DNA of 64,000 bases from Rhodospirillales bacterium (GCA_022823235.1 JAJDXO010000028.1:41287-105286); one strand, 5' to 3'; positions 1 through 9,254 are shown, counted from the stretch's first letter. Made by a program: numbers and translations. Notes: generated by a model from the letters alone, not told the origin.

Positions 1-412
1 CCGCCGACGGCTGATAGGGGGAATCCAGGGAGAATGCAGGTACCGAAACATCGAAGGTGGCGCCATTCTCCGAGATCATCAGATACGATCCGACCATGAA
101 CCCGGACGGCGTCGAAAGGGGTGCGCCGGAGGTATATTCAAAGCTCTCGCCGGGCTCCAGGATGGGCTGTTCGCCGACCACGCCCTCGCCCCGGACTTCC
201 TGGACGTTGCCGTTGGAATCGGTGATGTGCCAGCGCCGCCGCAACAGCTGAACGGTCTCGCCGCCGTTGTTCTCGATGGTGATGTGATAGGCCCAGACGA
301 AGTGGAAATCGTCCGGCTCCGACTCGTCGTCGAGATAGTTGGGCTCCACCGTGATGGTGATCGCCTTGGTGGTTTCCTGGTACATCGGATCGTCTGCGAT
401 GATCTTTCTCAT
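1..412 (-). CDS. apaG: ApaG domain protein (Co2+/Mg2+ efflux protein ApaG), truncated by left window edge
   Basis: Minus-strand translation from ATG at 412: MRKIIADDPMYQETTKAITITVEPNYLDDESEPDDFHFVWAYHITIENNGGETVQLLRRRWHITDSNG...; no stop before position 1. Confidence 0.88.
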   Translation of the reverse strand, partial: MRKIIADDPMYQETTKAITITVEPNYLDDESEPDDFHFVWAYHITIENNGGETVQLLRRRWHITDSNGNVQEVRGEGVVGEQPILEPGESFEYTSGAPLSTPSGFMVGSYLMISENGATFDVSVPAFSLDSPYQPSA

Positions 413-597
413 TCCGGGTCCCTTTTAGCACGCCGAAACGTCCTAAACCAGCACGGGAAACCGGACATGGCGAACACCCGCGCGGCGGAAACCGGGCGGG
501 TGCCCGGCCGAAACAAGGGATTTGGCAAGAGCAGTATCCGGCCTCGATTGAGCCGCCGTATGAGTGTTCCGGGATGAGGACGGCGCGGCACAAGGTC

Positions 598-775
598 CCT
601 CTCCCCGGGAGGGAGAGGGATGCGGCGGCTTGGCGAGCGAAGCGAGCCTAGCCGTAGCTGGGTGAGGGGGATTGTCGTTTCACCCCCACCCCAACCCTCC
701 CCCGTCAAGGGGGAGGGAGTTTCGCTGCGTCCCCTCGCCGTTATCAGGGGGAGAAGGACAGGGTGAAGGGGAAAG
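598..775. repeat. Dispersed CTCTCCCC/GGGAGAGG palindromic repeat, copy 1
   Basis: ccctctccccgggagggagaggg...gtagctgggtgaggggg...cacccccaccccaaccctcccccgtcaagggggaggg; same family at 5341 and 9280. Confidence 0.75.
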
Positions 776-825
776 CTTGAACCGCAAATCCGCAAAAACG
801 GGAATCCCCTAATCGAGTACGGATC

Positions 826-1761
826 CTAAAGGGCCGCCGCCCGGCCGATGACGATCTCCACCCGCCGGTTTCGGCGCTCGCGAAGCCCGTCGGCGGTCAT
901 GATCCGGGGCCGGCGTTCACCGAAGGATTTGACGGTGATGGCGTCCGCATCGACCCCGGCGGCGATCAGCGCCCGTTTCACCGCCAAGGCGCGTCTTTTG
1001 GAAAGGCCGTCGTTGTACCAGTCGGGGCCGGCGCGGTCGGCATGGCCGGCAAGCACGATGGTGGTATCGGCGCCCGCCCGGATGGTCTCCAGCACCCGGC
1101 GGAGCGTTGCCTGGTCGTCCCCGGCAATCCGCGCGCTGTCGAACTCGAAGTGCATGGTGAATGCGCGGGGCGTGAACCGACTTTCCGGCAGGGCCGGCCG
1201 GTTGACCGGAGTGATGCCGGGCGCCGTGCCGGCTTCCGCCACGGGCTCGCCGCCCGCGCCGGCGGCGGGCGGGATGATATCGCCCTCCAGTTCGGTCAGC
1301 TTGGCGAAGAACCCGTCCCGGCAGGCGGCGATATGGGCCCACTGCCAGTTCTCCTCCTGCTGCTCGATCCAGCAATCGAAGCGGGCGATGGCGACGGCCG
1401 CGGCCACCGGCGCCGACTGCCGGGCGCCGCCGCCGAGAACCTCCATCAGCCGCGCCCGGCCATCGGATAGCTGCCGCGCCGCCGGCTTGGGCAAGCGCCA
1501 ATCGTCGACGCGTTCCGGCTCGACCGCGTCGCCGGCAGCGGCCCGCTTCGCCTTCTCGCCGAAATGCATGCCGTCGATCAGGTCGCGCATGTCGTCGAGT
1601 TCGGTGACCGCGAACGTCTTGAGTTCGGCGGCGAGCGTGCCGGCGAACCTGTCGTCCGGCGGCGTCAGGGCCCGGAGCTCGGCGTGATTGTCGACAATGC
1701 CGCAGGCGCTCAAGGCCACGGCGAGACCGCCGGCGGCGGCCAGATTCCGGAATCGTTTCAT
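826..1761 (-). CDS. OmpA family outer-membrane lipoprotein
   Basis: N-terminal signal with lipobox-like LSACG; C-terminal OmpA-like domain (FEFDSARI...LAGHADRAG...LSKRRALAVKRALIAAGV...RRVEIVIG). Confidence 0.85.
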   Translation of the reverse strand: MKRFRNLAAAGGLAVALSACGIVDNHAELRALTPPDDRFAGTLAAELKTFAVTELDDMRDLIDGMHFGEKAKRAAAGDAVEPERVDDWRLPKPAARQLSDGRARLMEVLGGGARQSAPVAAAVAIARFDCWIEQQEENWQWAHIAACRDGFFAKLTELEGDIIPPAAGAGGEPVAEAGTAPGITPVNRPALPESRFTPRAFTMHFEFDSARIAGDDQATLRRVLETIRAGADTTIVLAGHADRAGPDWYNDGLSKRRALAVKRALIAAGVDADAITVKSFGERRPRIMTADGLRERRNRRVEIVIGRAAAL

Positions 1762-1880
1762 CGGTTTCTCCCCAACCCGGGTGGTTGCAATCGGCGACAG
1801 CGTCGCCGCCGACTATGGCGATCCGGTGGCGAATTGCGGCGGTCGTGTGGCGAAGTCGGGGTAATTTTGCGGCGGGATGT

Positions 1881-2849
1881 CTAGAGCGGCTTCCGGACGG
1901 AGCAGGCGCCGCCGCCGAGGACGCAGAAACGGGCGCAGTGGGGGTGGTTGAGCTTCACCGCCCCGGCGGCATCGGCCAGCGTGCCGCCCATTTCGAACCG
2001 GGTGTCGTAGGGCAACAGCGTGCAGGGCGCGACGATGGGCGCCTCGGCGCCCTTGCGCTTGATCACCATCCGCGAGGTGGCGCACATCATGTGGTCGGGA
2101 TGAACGCCCAGGATATCCCAGCAGGCGGCGGTGATCTCCGGCACGTCCAGGGTCTCGTCCATTTCGGGGAACAGCACCAGGGCGACGGGGTCAGACGCGT
2201 CGACGCCGATCCCCAGTTCGGCGAACAGTTTCGCGTAGGCTTGCCGCTCCCGGTCCTCTGTCTCCCCCCACCGGGTCCGGCCGGCGATGGCGAGGTTGAA
2301 CCCGTTCCCGCCCAGCCATTTGACGCCGTCGATCATCGGCCCCCAGCTCCCCTGCCCGCGAAGCTCCTCGTGGCGGGCTCGGTCGGGGTGGTCGATGGAA
2401 ACCCGGATCGTGAGCCCGCCGCCGCAGCCCGCGTTCAACCGCAGCAGCTCGTCCCGTTTGCGGGCCATGGGTTTCATGGCGTTGGTCAGGACCAGGGCCT
2501 TGAACCCCCGCGACAGCGCGAGTTCGAGCATCTCGATGATATCAGGGTTCATGAACGGCTCGCCGCCGGTAAACCCGATCTCCTCCACCGGCAGGCGGGT
2601 ATCGCGGATCTCGTCCAGATAAGCCGCCGCCTCGGCGGTGGTGATGTAGGCCAGCCGGTCGTTGGCCGGGCTCGATTCCATATAGCAGCCGCCGCAGGCG
2701 AGGTTGCAGAGCGAGCCGGTGTTGAACCACAGCGTCCGCAGTTCGGCGAGATCGACGGCGGCGCGGGTCTCCCCGCCGGCGGTGACATCCGGGTGATTGA
2801 ATTTCCGCGGATCGAGCGGCGGGGCGGCGAGAAAGTCCGAATCCGGCAT
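1881..2849 (-). CDS. Radical SAM domain protein
   Basis: CNLACGGC (CxxxCxxC) motif, GFTGGEPFMNPDI; C-terminal Cys-rich HCARFCVLGGGACS. Start could also be upstream (2912). Confidence 0.85.
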   Translation of the reverse strand: MPDSDFLAAPPLDPRKFNHPDVTAGGETRAAVDLAELRTLWFNTGSLCNLACGGCYMESSPANDRLAYITTAEAAAYLDEIRDTRLPVEEIGFTGGEPFMNPDIIEMLELALSRGFKALVLTNAMKPMARKRDELLRLNAGCGGGLTIRVSIDHPDRARHEELRGQGSWGPMIDGVKWLGGNGFNLAIAGRTRWGETEDRERQAYAKLFAELGIGVDASDPVALVLFPEMDETLDVPEITAACWDILGVHPDHMMCATSRMVIKRKGAEAPIVAPCTLLPYDTRFEMGGTLADAAGAVKLNHPHCARFCVLGGGACSVRKPL

Positions 2850-3015
2850 AGGGAAGCTTACGCTTGTCGTTGGCACGTTTTGTTGTTTGGGCGTTGCATA
2901 GTTTACGCCCAATGGCCGGCCAAGTCACAAGGGTGTTAGGGGGCGTTAACGGGCCGGCCGCGCCCCAAAATCTTGCCCCCCTCCCGCCGATCCCTTAAAA
3001 CGGGCGGGCCTAAAC

Positions 3016-3089
3016 GCGGGTGTAGTTCAATGGTAGAACGAAAGCTTCCCAAGCTTTAGATGAGGGTTCGATTCCCTTCACCCGCTCCA
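3016..3089 (+). tRNA. tRNA-Gly(CCC)
   Basis: GCGGGTG...CACCCGC acceptor stem, anticodon stem-loop AAAGC-TTCCCAA-GCTTT, GGTTCGATTCC T-arm, encoded CCA. Confidence 0.96.
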
Positions 3090-3113
3090 ACTCCCGTTAC
3101 CCGCGAGGAAGCA

Positions 3114-3704
3114 TTGGCCGAGAAGCAGGACATCGAGATCGGCGTCGAGCGCATGATCGACGGTTTGTTCGAACTCTTCGACGAGATCGGCGATCTGGCC
3201 CTCAATCGGGTGGTCCGGCTGACCAAGGAATTGGACGGCGGCTTCAACCCGACCCTGGTGACGCCCGGCAACGTCAACCGGTTCAAGCTCACCTGGTTCG
3301 TGGCCCTGGGCGAGCTCATGTTCCACGAGGTGCGGGGCGAGAAGGTGCCGGAAGCGGTGAAGGCGTTCCATGAGGAAATGCGCTATCAGGCCAATGAGCG
3401 GGACGAGATGCCCTTCCTCGACGAGATCACCGAGCGGGTGCGGAACGCCATCGCGGCGGATCAGCCGTACCTCAGCGAGGGCATCTTCAACATCCCGTCC
3501 GCCAACGGCGGGGGCAAGAAGAACGAAGGGCTCGGCGCCATCCTGGCCGAGACCCTCGCGCAGGTGTCCTTCGAGGAAAACGACGCGCTGAAGCCCATCT
3601 ACCCGGCGGTCCACACCACGGTCGAGGACGAGTTCATCAACGCCTACGGGCACTCGACGATCGCCTGCGCCCGCTTCGTGGTGGTCGACGGGGAACCGAT
3701 CTAG
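3114..3704 (+). CDS. Hypothetical protein directly downstream of tRNA-Gly
   Basis: Open frame with coherent acidic/amphipathic protein (IEIGVERMIDGLFELFDEIGDLALNRVV...). TTG start at 3114 preceded by GAGGAA; the ATG at 3060 lies inside the tRNA. Confidence 0.6.
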   Translation: MAEKQDIEIGVERMIDGLFELFDEIGDLALNRVVRLTKELDGGFNPTLVTPGNVNRFKLTWFVALGELMFHEVRGEKVPEAVKAFHEEMRYQANERDEMPFLDEITERVRNAIAADQPYLSEGIFNIPSANGGGKKNEGLGAILAETLAQVSFEENDALKPIYPAVHTTVEDEFINAYGHSTIACARFVVVDGEPI

Positions 3705-3780
3705 GGCCCGGACCCCGTTGAATCGACGTGGTTTGGATATTTTATTCCAAGTCCGAACCGTTTGCGCCGCAATGGACAAA

Positions 3781-3840
3781 ACATGACATTCATGGACATT
3801 CATGGACATTCATGGACATTCATGGACATTCATGGACATT
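3781..3840. repeat. 10-bp tandem repeat (catggacatt), five perfect copies plus one degenerate copy
   Basis: acatgacatt followed by 5 x catggacatt. Confidence 0.97.
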
Positions 3841-3898
3841 TCTCGGATACGTTTGTCACCCAAGTATCCTTAGTTGGTTGAAAATTCCGTGAGTTCAA

Positions 3899-3949
3899 GA
3901 AAATAATTCAAAAAAACTCTTGCGACATATGCGACCGATATGGTATGGT
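3899..3949 (+). promoter_or_regulatory. Candidate sigma70 promoter with A-rich upstream tract
   Basis: aaataattcaaaaaaact upstream of TTGCGA (3920-3925), 18-nt spacer, TATGGT (3944-3949). Confidence 0.4.
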
Positions 3950-3958
3950 TTGTTCCTA

Positions 3959-3988
3959 GGATCGGGAGTTTTGCGCCCGGTCCTTTTT
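3959..3988 (+). terminator. Rho-independent-terminator-like hairpin (first of tandem pair)
   Basis: ggatcggg-agttttgcg-cccggtcc followed by ttttt. Confidence 0.6.
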
Positions 3989-4001
3989 CGATGGGAATCC
4001 A

Positions 4002-4026
4002 AACCGCCCGAGCCGGCGGTTTTTTT
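4002..4026 (+). terminator. Rho-independent terminator (second of tandem pair)
   Basis: aaccgcc-cgagcc-ggcggtt followed by T run. Confidence 0.75.
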
Positions 4027-4080
4027 GCGGCTCATGCAGCCTGTCCACATATCTTAACCGGACAGTAGTGGGCAAACACC

Positions 4081-4186
4081 CGTCATGCCCGGACTTGATC
4101 CGGGCATCCACGTGGATGGCCGGGTCGGGGCCCGGCCTTCAGTCGGCCGAAGCCGACTTTCGGACGGCGTAGGCCGGCCATGACGC
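4081..4186. repeat. Interspersed palindromic element with CGTCATGCCCGG...CCGGCCATGACG ends
   Basis: cgtcatgcccggacttgatccgggcatcc ... aggccggccatgacg; nested inverted repeats, terminal inverted repeat CGTCATG/CATGACG. Confidence 0.65.
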
Positions 4187-4231
4187 AATCAATCGAGTAC
4201 AGACCCTAGCCGAACATCACATTCTTCACGT

Positions 4232-5203
4232 CTAGGCGAAGAATAAATTCTTCAACACGATCCACCCCATGGCGACGCCGATCACCAGGAACAGGTAGGC
4301 GATGGCCTTCTCCATGGTGCGCTGGGCGATGCGGCCCTGGAGCCAGGGACCGATCTGCCCGCCGATGATGACGCCCGGGATCATGTAGACCAACGCGTTC
4401 CACGGCACCGCCTTCATGCCGCCCTCGGCGACCAGGGCCGAAATCTGAGTGAACGAGGCCGAGGCCACCACGACGATCACGATGAACACCGATGTCGCCG
4501 CCGCCACCGGCACCGGCACGTGGTTGCGCTTCACCAGTTGGGGCATCACCACCTCGCCGATGCCGACGCCCAGCAATCCGGTCAGGAACCCGCCGATGCC
4601 CGTGGCCGCCGCGCCCTTGCCCTGTCTGGGCTGGCGGTACCGGTAGGTGTGACCGGTGCGGTCGGTCACTTCGCGGATGGGCCTGACGGACCCGTTGGCG
4701 CCGCCGTTCGGGTCATCGGTGGTGTCGTCGGAGAGTTCCGGCGGCGGCGTGTGAAGCTTCAGGATTTCCCAGGCGATGATCAGCATCAGCAGCGCATAGG
4801 CGCCGCGGAGCGCATCCTCGAACTCCTTCAGCTGGGTCAGCAGGATGGCGCCGACGATGGCGATGGGAACGCCGACGGCGATGAACGGGATGGCGCTTTT
4901 GAAATCGATCAGCTTCTTGCGGTAGTAGCCGACGAAACCGGACGAAAACCCGAAAGTTTCGGTGAACAGCGCGACGCCGATGGCGGCGGCGATGGACGGA
5001 AACGGATAGTCGGGGCCGAGGAGCGGAAAAATGATCAGAAACAGCGGCGTGAACATGGCCGCGCCGCCGATGCCCGACAGCATGGCCGAGGTCGCGACCA
5101 TGATTCCGACGGGAAACATGAACCAGTAGATGGTCCAGTCGAACTGGCTCAGGAAGTCCTCCAAGACGGCGTCTCCTCTGTCGTCCCCCGGGATGCGATT
5201 CAA
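4232..5203 (-). CDS. Sulfite exporter TauE/SafE family protein
   Basis: Polytopic membrane protein: GIGGAAMFTPLFLIIFP...GIGGFLTGLLGVGIGEVVMPQLVKRNHVPVPVAAATSVFIVIV. Confidence 0.88.
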   Translation of the reverse strand: MNRIPGDDRGDAVLEDFLSQFDWTIYWFMFPVGIMVATSAMLSGIGGAAMFTPLFLIIFPLLGPDYPFPSIAAAIGVALFTETFGFSSGFVGYYRKKLIDFKSAIPFIAVGVPIAIVGAILLTQLKEFEDALRGAYALLMLIIAWEILKLHTPPPELSDDTTDDPNGGANGSVRPIREVTDRTGHTYRYRQPRQGKGAAATGIGGFLTGLLGVGIGEVVMPQLVKRNHVPVPVAAATSVFIVIVVVASASFTQISALVAEGGMKAVPWNALVYMIPGVIIGGQIGPWLQGRIAQRTMEKAIAYLFLVIGVAMGWIVLKNLFFA

Positions 5204-5340
5204 GCCCCGGTCTTATGCCGGTTTCCCCGTACACCCTCAACGGTTGTTGGCCCCACTGAATCACATCCCAAACCCATTGAGAATCCCATTTTCGCAGAGG
5301 AACCCTTGAGGGGCGCGGGATAGGCCTTTCTTTTTTGTAC

Positions 5341-5487
5341 CCTCTCCCCTGGAGGGAGAGGGATGCGAAGGCTTGGCGAAGCGGCAGCTGAGCTTAGCCG
5401 CAGCTGGGTGAGGGGGGCTGAATCACCCCCACCCCAACCCTCCCCCGTCAAGGGGGAGGGGGACAGGGTGAGGGGGAGAGGGAGTCG
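5341..5487. repeat. Dispersed CTCTCCCC/GGGAGAGG palindromic repeat, copy 2
   Basis: cctctcccctggagggagagggatgcg...cagctgggtgagggggg...cacccccaccccaaccctcccccgtcaagggggaggg. Confidence 0.75.
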
Positions 5488-5498
5488 TTCTTCGCGGA

Positions 5499-6605
5499 CT
5501 AATACGTCACGACGCTCCGGATGCTTTCGCCCTCGTGCATGAGGTGGAAGGCCTCGTTGATGTCGTCGAGGGGCATGGTGTGGGTGATCAGATCGTCGAT
5601 GTTGATCTTGCCGTCCATGTACCAATCGACGATTTCCGGCACGTCCGAGCGGCCCTTGGCGCCGCCGAAGGCGGTCCCCCGCCAGACCCGGCCGGTGACC
5701 AGCTGGAACGGGCGGGTGGCGATTTCCTGGCCGGCGCCGGCGACGCCGATGATGGTGCTCTCGCCCCAGCCCCGGTGACAGCATTCCAGCGCCTGGCGCA
5801 TGGTGTTCACGTTGCCGATGGCCTCGAACGAGTAGTCGGCGCCGCCGTCGGTGATGTCGATGACGGCGGCGACCACGTCGTCCGCCGATGACGCATCGAC
5901 GAAGTCGGTCATGCCGAATTTTTCCGCCAGGGCCGCCTTCCTCGGGTTGAGATCGACGCCGACGATCTTCTCGGCGCCGGCCATCCTGGCGCCCTGGATG
6001 ACGTTGAGCCCGATGCCGCCCAGGCCGAACACGGCGACGTTGGCGCCCGGCTGCACCTTGGCGGTATTCATTACCGCGCCGATCCCGGTGGTGACGCCGC
6101 AGCCGATGTAGCAGATTTTGTCGAAGGGCGCGTCTTCGCGGACCTTGGCCGCGGCGATCTCGGGCATCACCGTGTAATTGGAGAAGGTCGACGTCCCCAT
6201 ATAGTGGTGGATCATCTCGCCGCCCGCCGAGAACCTGGACGTGCCGTCCGGCATCACGCCCTGGCCCTGGGTCTCGCGGATCGAGGTGCAGAGGTTGGTC
6301 TTGCCGGACCGGCACGATTTGCACTCGCCGCATTCCGGGATGTAGAGGGGGATCACGTGGTCGCCTTCCTCGAGGGAGGTCACCCCCGGTCCCGTCTCGA
6401 CCACGACGCCCGCGCCTTCGTGGCCCAGAATGGCCGGAAACAGCCCTTCCGGGTCCTCGCCGGAGAGGGTGAACGCATCCGTGTGACAAACGCCGGTGGC
6501 CTTGATTTCGACCAGGACCTCGCCCTCCCTGGGGCCGTCCAGGTTGACCGTTTCGATGGTGAGGGGATCGCCGGCCTTGGTGGCGATGGCTGCGCGGGTT
6601 TCCAT
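5499..6605 (-). CDS. S-(hydroxymethyl)glutathione dehydrogenase / class III alcohol dehydrogenase
   Basis: [68 protein letters not shown]... C-terminus [14 protein letters not shown]. Confidence 0.95.
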   Translation of the reverse strand: METRAAIATKAGDPLTIETVNLDGPREGEVLVEIKATGVCHTDAFTLSGEDPEGLFPAILGHEGAGVVVETGPGVTSLEEGDHVIPLYIPECGECKSCRSGKTNLCTSIRETQGQGVMPDGTSRFSAGGEMIHHYMGTSTFSNYTVMPEIAAAKVREDAPFDKICYIGCGVTTGIGAVMNTAKVQPGANVAVFGLGGIGLNVIQGARMAGAEKIVGVDLNPRKAALAEKFGMTDFVDASSADDVVAAVIDITDGGADYSFEAIGNVNTMRQALECCHRGWGESTIIGVAGAGQEIATRPFQLVTGRVWRGTAFGGAKGRSDVPEIVDWYMDGKINIDDLITHTMPLDDINEAFHLMHEGESIRSVVTY

Positions 6606-6817
6606 GGATGTCCTCCCGGGTGGCTGGTTTCGTCCGGGGATACTGTGGGCGAGCCGCCTGCGGGGGTCAAGCAGGCTGGACCGGTGTTGGGACAGGTCCC
6701 AAATTCAACCGGGCAAACTTGACCCCCGGGGCGGAAATTGGCGACACTCTCGTCAGCACTGGAGACCGGGCAACGGGCGCACGGATGCCGGGCCGGGACC
6801 TGACGGGAGACGAAGCG

Positions 6818-7903
6818 ATGCAACTCAATACCGACAAGCCGTGGCCCCACAATGCGTGGTACCACGCCGCCTGGAACAGCGAAGTCGAAACCGGCGGGAA
6901 GCCGCTGGCGCGGACGCTGTTGAACGAAGACGTGGTGATCTACCGGGACGCCCAGGGCGCCGCCCGCGTGCTGGAGGATCGCTGCTGCCACCGGGCGACG
7001 CCGCTCAGGCTCGGCGAGGTGGTGGAGAACGGCATTCAGTGCGGCTATCACGGCCTGATCTTCGACGGCGACGGCAAGTGCGTCGAGGTGCCGGGCTCCG
7101 ATGTGATCCCGTCCAAGGCCCGGGTGCGCTCCTACCCGGTGGTGGAGAAGAACGAGATCATCTGGGCCTGGATGGGCGATCCGGCGCTCGCCGACGAGAG
7201 CCTGGCGGTCGATTTCCCGTGGAACGACGACCATGAGAACTGGCCCCACATCCACGAGCTGCTGGAGATCGAGTGCAATTACAGCCTGCTGATCGACAAT
7301 TTGATGGACCTCACCCACATTCCGTTCATCCACCGCAACACCATCGGCGGCGGCGATCAGTCGGGGCAGGTCAACGCCACCATGGACGTGACGCCGACGG
7401 AGACCGGCGTTCACTACATCCGCTGGATGCTCGATATCGAGCCGCCGCCCACCTACAAGAAGGGCGCCGGCTGGGCCGACGACCAGAGGTGCGACCGCTG
7501 GCAGGAATTCGAATATGTCGCCCCGGCGACGGTCAAGCAGTGGACCGGGGCGCTCGAAACGGGCCGCGGCGCCTATGAGAGCCGCGACGGCAAGGAGGGC
7601 GGGTTCAACATCCGCCTCTATCACGGCGTGACGCCGCGCACCGAGACGTCGTGCTACTATTTCTTCACCGCCCACAACGGCTATGCGCCGAAGGCCGAGG
7701 GCGCCACCGAGAAGCTCAACAAGGACATCGTCTTCACCTTCCACGAGGATCTCGCGTTCCTGGAGAACCAGCAGGCCTGCATCGGCGCCGCGCCCGGCCG
7801 GGAGATGGTCAACACCAAGCACGACGTCGCCCTGGTCCCGGCCCAGAAGGCGCTCGAAGCCATGATCGATGCGGAGGCGCCCCGCAAGGAGGCGGCGGAA
7901 TAA
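6818..7903 (+). CDS. Rieske 2Fe-2S aromatic ring-hydroxylating / O-demethylase-type oxygenase
   Basis: MQLNTDKPWPHNAWYHAAWNSEV...; Rieske CCHRATPL...IQCGYHGLIFDGDG; mononuclear iron region DNLMDLTHIPFIH. Confidence 0.9.
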   Translation: MQLNTDKPWPHNAWYHAAWNSEVETGGKPLARTLLNEDVVIYRDAQGAARVLEDRCCHRATPLRLGEVVENGIQCGYHGLIFDGDGKCVEVPGSDVIPSKARVRSYPVVEKNEIIWAWMGDPALADESLAVDFPWNDDHENWPHIHELLEIECNYSLLIDNLMDLTHIPFIHRNTIGGGDQSGQVNATMDVTPTETGVHYIRWMLDIEPPPTYKKGAGWADDQRCDRWQEFEYVAPATVKQWTGALETGRGAYESRDGKEGGFNIRLYHGVTPRTETSCYYFFTAHNGYAPKAEGATEKLNKDIVFTFHEDLAFLENQQACIGAAPGREMVNTKHDVALVPAQKALEAMIDAEAPRKEAAE

Positions 7904-7929
7904 CGCTTTCAAGTCTAGGGGGGGGAGCG

Positions 7930-8760
7930 ATGCTGGAGCTCTATTACCTGGAAGAGGCCGACAGCATCTGCTCCAACCGGGTGCTGATGACCCTGGCCGA
8001 GAAGGGCATCGACGATTTCGTCCGCCGCAGGATCGTCCTGATGAACGGCGATCAGTTCAAACCGGAATACCTCAGGCTCAACCCCAAGGCCCAGGTGCCG
8101 ACCCTGGTCCATGACGGGAAGCCGATCCGCGAAAGCTCCATCATCTGCGACTACGTGGACGACCTCGCCGATGCGCCGGCGCTCAAACCCGCCGACCCGG
8201 GGCGCCGCGCCGAAATGCAGGAATGGATCAAGGATTCCGACGAGACCGGCTATCAGGCCACGGCGTCGATCAATTTCGTCACCAAGTTCCGCCTTTCCGT
8301 CCCCATCGAGAAGATGGAGGCGCGCTGGAAGCAGGTCACCGATATCGAGCGGGTGCACCGCCAGCAGTCCTGCGTCCGCGAGGGCTATGACAGCCCCTAT
8401 GTGCTGCGCGCCATCGGCGGCTGGGAGCGCATCTTCGCCAAGATGGAAAAAACCCTCTCGGACGGGCGGCCCTGGGTCATGGGGGACGATATCTCGCTGG
8501 TGGAAACCACCCACGCGCCGTTCATCCGGGTGCTTCACATGCTCCGGCTGCTGCATTTGTGGTTCGAAGGAAGGCCCAACCTCCAGGCCTGGTGGGAGCG
8601 GATCGTCACCCGGCCGAGCTATACCCAACTGGACGAATACGAAGGCCAGATGGAGGACGACGACGCGCCCCACGCGGTCGCCGGCCGCGAGGGCGAAGCG
8701 GACGTCAAACGCATCCTCGGTCAGTACCGGGAAATGATGAAGGGCCGGGGGCTCGGCTAA
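7930..8760 (+). CDS. Glutathione S-transferase family protein
   Basis: MLELYYLEEADSICSNRVLMTLAEKGI...LNPKAQVPTLVHDGKPIRESSIICDYVDD. Confidence 0.88.
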   Translation: MLELYYLEEADSICSNRVLMTLAEKGIDDFVRRRIVLMNGDQFKPEYLRLNPKAQVPTLVHDGKPIRESSIICDYVDDLADAPALKPADPGRRAEMQEWIKDSDETGYQATASINFVTKFRLSVPIEKMEARWKQVTDIERVHRQQSCVREGYDSPYVLRAIGGWERIFAKMEKTLSDGRPWVMGDDISLVETTHAPFIRVLHMLRLLHLWFEGRPNLQAWWERIVTRPSYTQLDEYEGQMEDDDAPHAVAGREGEADVKRILGQYREMMKGRGLG

Positions 8761-9254
8761 AGCAAAAACGTCAGGTTCGGGATCGCCGTGTCGCGGTTGA
8801 GCAGCACGAGCCGCTTCCGGGCGATTTTCCACGCGCCGCCAACCAGCCGCAGCTTGTGCTCCGCATGCGCCGCGAAGGCGCGCTGATCGCCCAAATCCAG
8901 CTGCCGGTCGTCGGCGGCGCCGGCACGGATTTCATGGATGATCTGGGACGACAGGATCGTGGCCTCGGTTTCGGCCGCGTCCTCGACGATCACGTTGGAG
9001 ATCAGGTGGTGGGTGCTGCTCGGCGGGTCCTGGGCCGGAAACGAGGTCCGGGTCAGGCGGTAGACCCGCTCGCGCCGCCTCAAATCGTCGTCGTAGATGA
9101 TGGAGAGGTGGTCCGTCGGCCCCGCGTCCCTGTCGATGGGCAGCCAGTAGATGCCGTCCTCGGTGAACAACTCCAGCCAGTCCTCGAACCTGCCTTCGTC
9201 CAGCAGCCGCGCCTCGGCGTAGAGGAAATCCTCGGCCTCGGTCCTGGTCAGCAT
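8757..9254 (-). CDS. Aromatic-ring-hydroxylating dioxygenase, beta subunit (SnoaL/NTF2-like)
   Basis: EDFLYAEARLLDEGRFEDWLELFTEDGIYWLPIDRDAGPTDHLSIIYDDDLRRRERVYRLT. Confidence 0.9.
   Translation of the reverse strand: MLTRTEAEDFLYAEARLLDEGRFEDWLELFTEDGIYWLPIDRDAGPTDHLSIIYDDDLRRRERVYRLTRTSFPAQDPPSSTHHLISNVIVEDAAETEATILSSQIIHEIRAGAADDRQLDLGDQRAFAAHAEHKLRLVGGAWKIARKRLVLLNRDTAIPNLTFLL

Larger units (their letters stand above)
3956..4027 (+). ncRNA. Candidate small RNA, about 70 nt, two hairpins
   Basis: Promoter-like elements immediately upstream; hairpin 1 ggatcggg/cccggtcc + T5; hairpin 2 aaccgcc/ggcggtt + T7; no ORF. Confidence 0.35.

Noticed and set aside
409-795. 128-aa minus ORF covering the C-rich repeat
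   Set aside because: Generated by the dispersed CTCTCCCC repeat
3060-3113. ATG start inside tRNA-Gly giving MRVRFPSPAPTP...
   Set aside because: Peptide is a translated tRNA T-arm; TTG at 3114 with SD is the more plausible start
3781-3840. Possible CRISPR array
   Set aside because: Contiguous 10-bp units with no spacers; a simple tandem repeat
6380-7912. 510-aa minus-strand ORF
   Set aside because: Antisense of the Rieske oxygenase; lacks protein-like composition
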